Shown here: piece by piece, positions 7,747 to 15,482 of the stretch | How the letters are laid out: the number at the start of each line of letters is the position of its first letter | Numbering within the stretch: the first letter of the stretch is position 1 | Source of the DNA: a virus | IMG/VR virus record: IMGVR_UViG_3300011125_000005 | Coordinates: 1-48,138 of that record | Reading direction: 5' to 3' (one strand) | Length of the DNA: 48,138 bases | Translations under genes and position numbers: made by a program | The notes under the pieces: generated by a model | What the model was told of the DNA's origin: nothing | Seen by the model: the letters and a program-made list of their open reading frames with translations, nothing else | The model's database searches: none

Positions 7747-8567
7747 GTTTATTTAATGGAAAATATGTAAGTGTAGAAACTATTATCTCTAAGGTTTATA
7801 GAGATTTAGGTTTATCAGGTTCAATAGAATTTGGAGATGCTTTAGAATGGGCTGGTGAAGCCATGGAAATAATTGGAGCTAACTACTACCTAATTGAATC
7901 AGTTAAAGAAGTGTATGTATCTGATTATAGAGCATGCCTACCTGTAGAACTTTTCCAGATTACTACTATAGCAGGGAGTCCTGTTGCTGATGGTACTCCT
8001 GAAGAAGAATGCAGAGAGTCTAAAAACTATACTCAACTAAGATATTCTACTGATGCTTACCATCATTGGTATTGTGATGCTAGTAATGACCATCAATGTA
8101 ATTCAGAATTAACATATAAAGTAAATGATAACTATATCTTTACTAACTTTAAAACAGGGTATGTAAAGATAGCTATGATATCTATGCCTGTAGATGATAG
8201 AGGTTTTCCTAAAATTCCAGATGATGCTAAGTTTAAAGAAGCAGTTGCTGCTCATATTAAATGGAGACTAGGATTTATTAAATGGTCCAATGGTAAAATG
8301 CCTGGAGCCGTTTATCAAAAACTAGAAGCAGATAGAGATTGGTATATAGGTGCTGCACAAAATAGAGCAGTAATGCCTGGTGTAGATATGATGGAATCTA
8401 TTAAGAATAATTGGATAAGACTTATCCCTAAAATTAATCAGCATGCTGATGGGTTTAAATCTGCAGGTAGTGCAGAGCAAAGACATAATCATAATACAGT
8501 AGGTAATAGTAATGGTAGAAATAACCATAACTCAGGTACAGAAACTTATTTTAATATAGCAGAATGA
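7743..8567 (+). CDS. P22 gp4-like tail stabilization/adaptor protein
   Basis: A 274-residue protein opening with 'YVSVETIISKVYRDLGLSGSIEFGDALEWAGEAMEIIG', a helical bundle pattern typical of P22 gp4-like head-tail adaptors (tail accessory factors), which crAss-like phages are known to encode next to the IHF-like gene. A small strand-rich domain with three Cys follows (about residues 75-125). The C-terminal 50 residues are low in complexity, rich in Asn, His and Gly. The start overlaps the IHF-like gene by 4 nt and the stop overlaps a 35-residue frame by 4 nt. Family assignment is by gene order and pattern. Confidence 0.6.
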   Translation: MSLFNGKYVSVETIISKVYRDLGLSGSIEFGDALEWAGEAMEIIGANYYLIESVKEVYVSDYRACLPVELFQITTIAGSPVADGTPEEECRESKNYTQLRYSTDAYHHWYCDASNDHQCNSELTYKVNDNYIFTNFKTGYVKIAMISMPVDDRGFPKIPDDAKFKEAVAAHIKWRLGFIKWSNGKMPGAVYQKLEADRDWYIGAAQNRAVMPGVDMMESIKNNWIRLIPKINQHADGFKSAGSAEQRHNHNTVGNSNGRNNHNSGTETYFNIAE

Positions 8568-8671
8568 AATCAGGGGTGTACAGTATACAATGTAATCCTT
8601 CCACGATACTTAAAGTGTGTCAAGGGAGAAATAAAACAGCTATGAATTTTAAATGGATATATAAAACATGA
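8564..8671 (+). CDS. 35-residue NUMOD1/HTH-like mini-protein
   Basis: A small frame exactly bridging two large genes: it starts in the ATGA of the upstream stop and ends in the ATGA of the downstream start, so all three would be translationally coupled. The peptide opens with 'SGVYSIQ' and continues 'STILKVCQGRNKTAMNFKWIY', which resembles the NUMOD1-type DNA-binding module found at the ends of phage homing endonucleases ('S-x-Ix-k-x-x-G-x-x-K-x-A-x-G-F-x-W-x-Y'). No nuclease domain accompanies it. It could be a functional mini-protein or a remnant of an endonuclease gene. Coding is supported by the perfect overlaps; function is open. Confidence 0.5.
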   Translation: MKSGVYSIQCNPSTILKVCQGRNKTAMNFKWIYKT

Positions 8672-11600
8672 AAGCAATTCAATCTTATTTAGGAGGAATG
8701 AATCAGGATTCTGCAAAGAATAAAAGACCTGCTAACTCATATTACTCCTTATTAAATTTTAGAGTTACTACTGAAGATGGATTATCTACTGGGTCATTAG
8801 AAACAGAAAAAGGTAATAAAATTGGCTTCACTATTCCAGATATTAAAAAACAAGGTATAGTTAGTAATCAAACAGGCACTGTAACAATCACTTTTCAAGA
8901 TGCTACTCCTACAATAGTTATTGCTGTTACAGAGGATAATGTTTTTGACCAGATAAGTACAGATGCTAATGTAGTTGCTTTAGCAGGAGATGTTACAGTA
9001 TATCAGATAGGAAGTACTACTGTTATTGAGGATACTAATGGAGCTAAGATTCAAACTATAGTAGGTACTCTAGGTGCTACAGTAGACTTAATTGCTGCTC
9101 AAACTGATTTACAGATTATAGGATGGACTACTATAGTAGATGATATTATAGTATTCACTACTTCAGAAACTGGAGATACTCCTACAGGTGCAGGTCAAGT
9201 ATGGCAACTTGTATATAATGAAGCCACGGACACTATTGAAAACATTGGAGCATCTAACACATTAGTTGTTACAGAACATTTAAGATATAATAATAATGTA
9301 TCATTCTCTAGCTGCTACAGAGTAGGTAGGGCTATTGGTAGGTATGAAACAGAAACATTAAAAAGAGTTTACTGGACAGATAATTATAGTGCAGTAAGGA
9401 CTCTTAATGTAGCAGATCCATATGTATTTGAAACTCCTGTAGAGAATTTAGATTTAAGGTCAGGGGTAACCTTTGTACAACCTAGTATAGATAGTATAGG
9501 TACAGGAAGTTTACCTGACGGTGTAGTAGTACAATTTGCATATAGACAATTAGATTCAGGAGGAGCAGAGACAATATATTCTCCTGTTAGTCCCTTAGTC
9601 AATTTACCTAGTAACGTCTTCACTACTACAGACTTACAAGATTTTGAAGGAGATACAGTAGTAACTTCTCCAGGTACTAAGTCTGTCACATATACTTTAA
9701 AAGGATTAGATACAGACTATGATGTTATAGAGCATATAGTAATAGTGTATTCTAAAAACGGTACTAAAGCTATTTACAAATTTGATGAGGAGTTTGTACC
9801 TTCTGATGGGGAAACTACAGTAGTATGTAGCTCTATAGAAAATGCTATACCTATTTCTATTGTAGAATTTAATGCACTGGCATCAGGATTTGATAAAGCT
9901 AAAGATATTGAAGTAGTAGATAATAAACTTATTGCTGCTAATACAACTACCGAGGATTTCACTGTAGATTATGATGCTAGAGTATATAGGTTTAATAGCT
10001 CTACAGATGCATTACTTGAAGACCCAGATGGTAATATCACTTTAAGTGGTCCTACTCCTGCATATGATACTGTACCAGAAACACATGATGCTATCAATAG
10101 TTATAATGATGAAGATAATGCAGGATGGTTTACTGCAGTTAATCAGTATAAATATCAAGTAGATGGTACTACTTTAGGAGGTAGTGGTAAAAATATAAGT
10201 TATAAATTCACTACATATGGAAGTGCAGCTAACTTTCAACTAAGTCATCCTACTACTACTTTCCCACATGTGGATGTAGATAAATGGACATCTGCTGATG
10301 GCCCTGTTAACTTAGGAGTACTAGATGCAGATGGAAACAATAAAGAAATTAACTACGGAGGACAGTTAAAAAATAATGCATCACAATGGTTACCTAACAA
10401 TTTCACAGGTTACTCTAGAGGAGAAACATATAGATTTGGAATAGTATTTTACAATAGTAAAGGTGCAGTAACATTTGTTAACTGGATAGGGGATGTAAAG
10501 TTCCCTAATGTAGATGATGGTTATCCTTTAATGGAAAACAATGGCTCATATGATGATCTACAATCATTAGGAATAGAATTCACTGTAGATACTTCTTCTC
10601 TAGATAGTAATGTAAAAGCATACGCTATAGTTAGAGTTAAAAGAGAAGAATCTGATAAAACTAAATTAGGTTCAGGTATTCAAATGTTTTTTGCCTCTGT
10701 GATAACTACAGATAATCTACCTGACTTATGGGAAAATACAGGCCCTGGTGGACCAGGTGCAGCTACAGGTTACACTGCAGGTTTGGATATATTTGGAGTA
10801 TTTCAGCCTGTGAATGCTATATGTAGTGATTACCCAGGGTTAGACTCTTTCCAAGACACCTCTGCACAAGCTAAAAGGCTAACATATATGTTAGGACCAT
10901 TAGGGCAATTATATAATACTACTTTCAAAACTGGAGATTACATAGATACTAGAGGCTACTATAATAGTACACTAGCTTTATATGGTGGAGATCAATCAGG
11001 AGGAGTAGGTAGTAGGTCTTATGCTTTTTATTATAAAGCAGAAGGAGATTTAATAGCTAACCCTTACAGTAGAGAAAGATTTGAAATAGAAGCAACTAGG
11101 GATTTAAAAGTAGGAGAATTTATATTTGATAATACAGATATAATGGCTTTATGGGGGGCAGGTACAGGACTAGGTAACTGTTCCGTAGCCTTACTAGCAG
11201 ATCCCACTCCTTTAGGATTAGGGTCTGTTAAAAAGATGCTGCTATTAGATGATACTAACTCAGTTACTAATAATACAGGTTCACCTACAGATGCTACTGG
11301 AAATGCAGGAAATTTAAGACATCCTCATGACTTTGCCCATAAAGGTACTTTAAGTTTTGGAGGTACTAATGTATGTACAGGTGATATCTATTTAAAAGAG
11401 ATACAATATTGTAGATTTGTACTTAATCAATATGGAGGTAACTCTTACACTGATAGAAGTAAAAATCAGTACATTAGTACTAACCACTATCAAGTGCTTA
11501 ACGATAATATTCCAGACTCTATTACATTTGATGTATACGGAGGGGATACATATGTTAACTACTATGATGAAGAGCAGATTCAATTCTATTGGAATCAAAC

Positions 11601-13140
11601 TACAGCTTATGGAGGAGTTTACAATACGCCTAATACTAATAAATTATCTACTGCATTTTGTTTCCCTGTAGAGAGTACAGTTAATGCTGACTATAGATAT
11701 GGAAGACATTGGGCTGCAGATAGAGATGGTGGTGCAGGTATAGGAGACTATGAAAATAACTCTTGGGTATATAACCCATTGTGGAATGTCCAGAATAAAT
11801 CTGAAGAGAAATTCTTTGCTTTAGACTTCTTAACTTCTTTTGTAGAAGAGCATCCTCATCAACTATGGGCATCTGATACTAAAATAGATGGAGAATTATC
11901 AGATAGCTGGAGGTCTTTTAAAATAGCCAACTCTACAGAAGTTAATGGTATATACGGACCTATAAATAGAATTATAAACTTTAAAGATAGATTATTCTTT
12001 TACCAAGATAGGGCTTTTGGAGTAGCATCAATTAATGAAAGGAGTCTAATACAAGATAGTTCTGGCCAAGAGTTAGTACTAGGTACTGGAGGAGTTTTCC
12101 CTAACTATGATTATGTTTCTACTAACACAGGAAGTTATCATCAGTTTGGAGTAGTAGCTTCTGAGAATGCTTTATACCATTATGATGCAAGACTTAAGAA
12201 GATGTATCAATACTCTGGAGGAGGTGCCAATGCTATATCAGAAATGAAAGGTATGAGTTCTTTCTTTGATAAGAATATTAAAGGTAGTATACTTAAAGCA
12301 GATAAAACTTTAGCTACAGGAGATTGTGGTGTAGCAGTAGGAGTACACGGAGTAGCAGACTTTAGGTATAATAGAGTACTCTTTACTTTTCTAAAGAACT
12401 TTGTGACTACCAATATACATGAAGATGACCCTGCTACTATTGATTATACTATTCCTGCAGGAACATACATAGAGTACAACAATAATATATATTATTTTGA
12501 CACAGGTTTATCTGTACTAATAGGAGAAAGACTATCAGATATTATAAACTCTGGAGAGTTATTAGATAAGTCCCAATTAGGATTTACTATTAGTTACAGC
12601 GAGTTAATACAGGCATTTGAATCTTTTTACAGTTATGTACCTAATATCTACTTACAATATGGTAGAAGACTAATGTCAGCTTCTCCTTTTGATAGGAGCT
12701 CAGCTTATGTACATAATGAAGGAGATACAGCTACATTCTATGGTCAACCTGCTTATAAGTCTATTCTTCATACTATACTTGGAGAAAAAGGACAACTAAA
12801 CAAGGTATGGAACAACTTAGAATACAAGTCAGAATTATATGACACAGATGGTGTAGATGTGTATGATGAGACTTTTAGTTCAATTCAATTTTACAATGAA
12901 TACCAAGATACAGGTAAGATAGCTCTTAATGTTTCTACTGCTATAATCCCTGCTACTAATGGTGGAGATATTAAAAGGAGAATGAGAACTTGGAGATATA
13001 CTATTCCTAGAGATTCTACAGATGGTAAATCAAGATTAAGAAACCCATGGTTACATTGTATTTTAGAATATGATAACAACCTGAATAAGAGGCATGTAGC
13101 TCATGAGTTAATATACTCTTATAGTACTACTCCAATGTAA
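8668..13140 (+). CDS. Large tail nozzle ('muzzle'-type) protein
   Basis: A 1490-residue, beta-rich protein without signal or membrane segments, rich in Thr, Ser, Gly and Tyr. The start 'MKAIQSYLGGMNQDSAKNKRP' and 'GLSTGSLETEKGN' resemble the very large tail protein that follows the gp4-like adaptor in crAss-like phages; in the crAss001 virion structure this class forms the distal tail nozzle, comparable to P22 gp10. The gene is the last of its transcription unit, ending 56 nt before an intrinsic terminator. The overlapping 35-residue frame upstream suggests coupled translation. The role is inferred from size, composition, gene order and N-terminal pattern. Confidence 0.7.
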   Translation: MKAIQSYLGGMNQDSAKNKRPANSYYSLLNFRVTTEDGLSTGSLETEKGNKIGFTIPDIKKQGIVSNQTGTVTITFQDATPTIVIAVTEDNVFDQISTDANVVALAGDVTVYQIGSTTVIEDTNGAKIQTIVGTLGATVDLIAAQTDLQIIGWTTIVDDIIVFTTSETGDTPTGAGQVWQLVYNEATDTIENIGASNTLVVTEHLRYNNNVSFSSCYRVGRAIGRYETETLKRVYWTDNYSAVRTLNVADPYVFETPVENLDLRSGVTFVQPSIDSIGTGSLPDGVVVQFAYRQLDSGGAETIYSPVSPLVNLPSNVFTTTDLQDFEGDTVVTSPGTKSVTYTLKGLDTDYDVIEHIVIVYSKNGTKAIYKFDEEFVPSDGETTVVCSSIENAIPISIVEFNALASGFDKAKDIEVVDNKLIAANTTTEDFTVDYDARVYRFNSSTDALLEDPDGNITLSGPTPAYDTVPETHDAINSYNDEDNAGWFTAVNQYKYQVDGTTLGGSGKNISYKFTTYGSAANFQLSHPTTTFPHVDVDKWTSADGPVNLGVLDADGNNKEINYGGQLKNNASQWLPNNFTGYSRGETYRFGIVFYNSKGAVTFVNWIGDVKFPNVDDGYPLMENNGSYDDLQSLGIEFTVDTSSLDSNVKAYAIVRVKREESDKTKLGSGIQMFFASVITTDNLPDLWENTGPGGPGAATGYTAGLDIFGVFQPVNAICSDYPGLDSFQDTSAQAKRLTYMLGPLGQLYNTTFKTGDYIDTRGYYNSTLALYGGDQSGGVGSRSYAFYYKAEGDLIANPYSRERFEIEATRDLKVGEFIFDNTDIMALWGAGTGLGNCSVALLADPTPLGLGSVKKMLLLDDTNSVTNNTGSPTDATGNAGNLRHPHDFAHKGTLSFGGTNVCTGDIYLKEIQYCRFVLNQYGGNSYTDRSKNQYISTNHYQVLNDNIPDSITFDVYGGDTYVNYYDEEQIQFYWNQTTAYGGVYNTPNTNKLSTAFCFPVESTVNADYRYGRHWAADRDGGAGIGDYENNSWVYNPLWNVQNKSEEKFFALDFLTSFVEEHPHQLWASDTKIDGELSDSWRSFKIANSTEVNGIYGPINRIINFKDRLFFYQDRAFGVASINERSLIQDSSGQELVLGTGGVFPNYDYVSTNTGSYHQFGVVASENALYHYDARLKKMYQYSGGGANAISEMKGMSSFFDKNIKGSILKADKTLATGDCGVAVGVHGVADFRYNRVLFTFLKNFVTTNIHEDDPATIDYTIPAGTYIEYNNNIYYFDTGLSVLIGERLSDIINSGELLDKSQLGFTISYSELIQAFESFYSYVPNIYLQYGRRLMSASPFDRSSAYVHNEGDTATFYGQPAYKSILHTILGEKGQLNKVWNNLEYKSELYDTDGVDVYDETFSSIQFYNEYQDTGKIALNVSTAIIPATNGGDIKRRMRTWRYTIPRDSTDGKSRLRNPWLHCILEYDNNLNKRHVAHELIYSYSTTPM

Positions 13141-13196
13141 TGTTATAGATTCTAATTCTATATGTTACTATAAATCACATAGTTATAAACAAAATA

Positions 13197-13231
13197 AAAG
13201 ATGTTCTTCATTGTAAGAGCATCTTTTTTTT
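13197..13231 (+). terminator. Intrinsic terminator after the nozzle gene
   Basis: A 12-bp stem (13197-13208 with 13215-13226, one G-U pair) closes the six-base loop CATTGT and runs into eight Ts (13224-13231). This is a strong rho-independent terminator on the + strand, placed after the stop at 13140. Confidence 0.85.
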
Positions 13232-13240
13232 GTATATTTG
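13211..13240 (+). promoter_or_regulatory. Promoter nested in the terminator (TTG-N19-TATATTTG)
   Basis: TATATTTG at 13233-13240 is a perfect Bacteroidota -7 box. TTG at 13211-13213, in the loop of the terminator hairpin, sits exactly 19 nt upstream, the usual -33 position. It restarts transcription for the cargo-type gene at 13272. Confidence 0.7.
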
Positions 13241-13271
13241 TATCCAAATATACTTGATAATACCAAATATT

Positions 13272-15479
13272 ATGGCCAATAATAAAAAACAAAAGAAAAA
13301 AACTACTCCTAAATTACCCCCTTTTAAGTATGGAGATGGTGGAGGTCTAGGTTCTGACCTGTTTAGTGCAGGAGCAACTTTAGCCTCATCTGCAATAGAT
13401 ACCTTTGGAGATCAAGGTATGTCAGATAGGACTACTGATAGGGATATAGCAAAAAATACATTATCTGGTGGAATATCAGCAGCAGGTCAAGGAGCTAAGT
13501 TAGGCTCTGCCTTTGGCCCATTAGGCACTGGAGTTGGAGCTGCAGCAGGATTTATTGGTGGCTCAATACTATCAAATATAAAAGGTAATCAACTACAAGA
13601 TGACCAGTTTAATGCTCTTAAAAGTAAATTCTATGGGGCCAATGGTGGGTCATTAGACCCCTTTATGCTAGCTATGGGTGGAGATATAGAAGAAATAAAC
13701 GGGCCAAGACATGAACAAGGTGGAGTTCAGATGGGAGCCAATGCAGAAGTTGAAGGTGGAGAAGTTAAAGTAGATGACTACATCTTCTCAGATAGATTAG
13801 GTTTACCTGATTCTAAAACTACTTTTGCTGATGAAGCTAAAAAGATTAAAAAGAAATACGAACTTAGAGATGATGCTATAACTTTAAGAAGTCAAAAAGC
13901 AGAGTTAACTAAGTTAATGGAAGCTAATGAGCAGATAAGAATTGCTAAGGAAGCTGAAGATAAAGAAAAACAAGCTGCTATAGCAGAGAAAGAAGCTGTA
14001 GCAAATCTAGGGCAAGAAGAAATGCCTCAAGGTCAAGGACAAGTTCCTGTAGAACAACCTCCTATGGACCCAATGTCTCAAGAAGGTGCTACTGCTCAAG
14101 AGTTTGCTAACGGAGGCCCTATAACAGATTCTACACAAGTAGAAGTTCCAGACTTAGATTTTAGTAAAGATAAGTTAGATATCCCTGTAAATTTAGAGGG
14201 TTTTAATAGAGATATAACAAAGTTACCTATTCCTAGATTACAAACAGAAAGAGGAGAATTAAATTTACCTTCACAGTTTGCTAATGGTGGACCTTTAGAT
14301 GAACAATTTCTAAGTGACTTTAGTAAAAATACAGATTATAGGAATGATCCAAATTTATCAGACAAAGTTAAAAGGAAACTAGATGAAATACATCGAGATA
14401 CTTTATACACATTAGCAGAAACTGAAAGAGCTATACCTAGGTCTAATCAACAATACACACCTTCAGAACTAATAAAAGCTAGAGCTACTGCTCAAGGAAG
14501 ACCTAAACAGTTTTGGCCAGGTGGACCACTAGATGAACTTAATAATGGCTTAAAGCCATTTTTAGAATTACCTCAAGCAGGTTTATCCCAAGGTAGTGAC
14601 ATTCCAGTAGGAGTTATACCTGACTTTGGGCAGCAGTTTGGAGTTACTCCTTTACCTTCAAGTATTGACCCTTTTGATGCTCCTTCTAGAGCAGGTAGTG
14701 CACTTAACTCTCCTGCAGGACTAGATAGGAATACAGGGTTACCTGTAGAGTTCCAAGATAATCCTTTAAAAATGAATGGCACTACTAAGGATAAAATTAA
14801 AGAAGGTTTAAATAAACTTACTAATAAAGGAGAAGAGACTACCTCTGGTAATAATGAAGAGAAAGCTTTTATAGCTTCATCACTTCCTGCTTTAGATAAT
14901 ATGATTAGAGGTATGAAACCTGAAGTTACTAAATTTGATAGAGTTAAGGCAGCTAATATAGATTTAGATCCTCAGAGACAGGCTATGGCTAGGCAAGCTA
15001 GTTTAGCTAGAAATATTCAAAGAGAAAATGTAAGAGGTAGTGCTAAATCTTCTGGGGAAGCACTTACTGCAATGTCTACTGGAAATGCAGCTATCACAGG
15101 AAATCTTAATGAGCAATTAGGTCAGTCTTATATGGCCCAAGAAAATGCTAATGCTCAAATAAGAAATGCAGCTAATGCTCAAAATACTCAAATCAGTAAT
15201 CAAGAGATTATTGCTAATGAGCAGAACAGAGCTATGGCAGCTACCCTTAAAAATATGGGGCTATCTGATATCAGTACTAACTATCAAGGTTATATTAAAG
15301 ATAAAAAGATGGGCAGTGAAAATGCAAGACAAAATGATAGGCTTATGTCTGTTATCAATGCTACTTTCCCTAATTATAGATGGGAAGATGATAATGGTGA
15401 ATTTGCTTTACAATTTGAACAACAATACAAGACTACACAAAATAATGCTTATGGAGGATATATTCTCCCAAAAATGTAA
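13272..15479 (+). CDS. Cargo-type virion protein with Asn-Gly-Gly-Pro repeats
   Basis: A 735-residue protein. I choose ATG 13272 over a longer frame beginning at TTG 13230, because the latter overlaps the promoter. The N-terminus is Lys-rich. A Gly/Ala hydrophobic stretch (about 70-100, 'GTGVGAAAGFIGGSIL') could interact with membrane. 'INGPRHEQGGVQMG' near residue 143 belongs to an 'NGPxHExGG' block seen in Bacteroidota phage virion proteins. Short repeats of the type '(A)NGG(P/S)' recur near residues 124, 280, 336 and 415 (the last as PGGPLDE). Helical Gln/Asn-rich parts and 'AYGGYILPKM' end the chain. Position before the RNA polymerase suggests a cargo protein ejected with the genome. Confidence 0.6.
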   Translation: MANNKKQKKKTTPKLPPFKYGDGGGLGSDLFSAGATLASSAIDTFGDQGMSDRTTDRDIAKNTLSGGISAAGQGAKLGSAFGPLGTGVGAAAGFIGGSILSNIKGNQLQDDQFNALKSKFYGANGGSLDPFMLAMGGDIEEINGPRHEQGGVQMGANAEVEGGEVKVDDYIFSDRLGLPDSKTTFADEAKKIKKKYELRDDAITLRSQKAELTKLMEANEQIRIAKEAEDKEKQAAIAEKEAVANLGQEEMPQGQGQVPVEQPPMDPMSQEGATAQEFANGGPITDSTQVEVPDLDFSKDKLDIPVNLEGFNRDITKLPIPRLQTERGELNLPSQFANGGPLDEQFLSDFSKNTDYRNDPNLSDKVKRKLDEIHRDTLYTLAETERAIPRSNQQYTPSELIKARATAQGRPKQFWPGGPLDELNNGLKPFLELPQAGLSQGSDIPVGVIPDFGQQFGVTPLPSSIDPFDAPSRAGSALNSPAGLDRNTGLPVEFQDNPLKMNGTTKDKIKEGLNKLTNKGEETTSGNNEEKAFIASSLPALDNMIRGMKPEVTKFDRVKAANIDLDPQRQAMARQASLARNIQRENVRGSAKSSGEALTAMSTGNAAITGNLNEQLGQSYMAQENANAQIRNAANAQNTQISNQEIIANEQNRAMAATLKNMGLSDISTNYQGYIKDKKMGSENARQNDRLMSVINATFPNYRWEDDNGEFALQFEQQYKTTQNNAYGGYILPKM

Positions 15480-15482
15480 ATT

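Noticed and set aside
13230-13271. An N-terminal extension of the cargo-type protein from TTG 13230
   Set aside because: It would overlap the terminator T run and the -7 box; ATG 13272 gives a normal leader.
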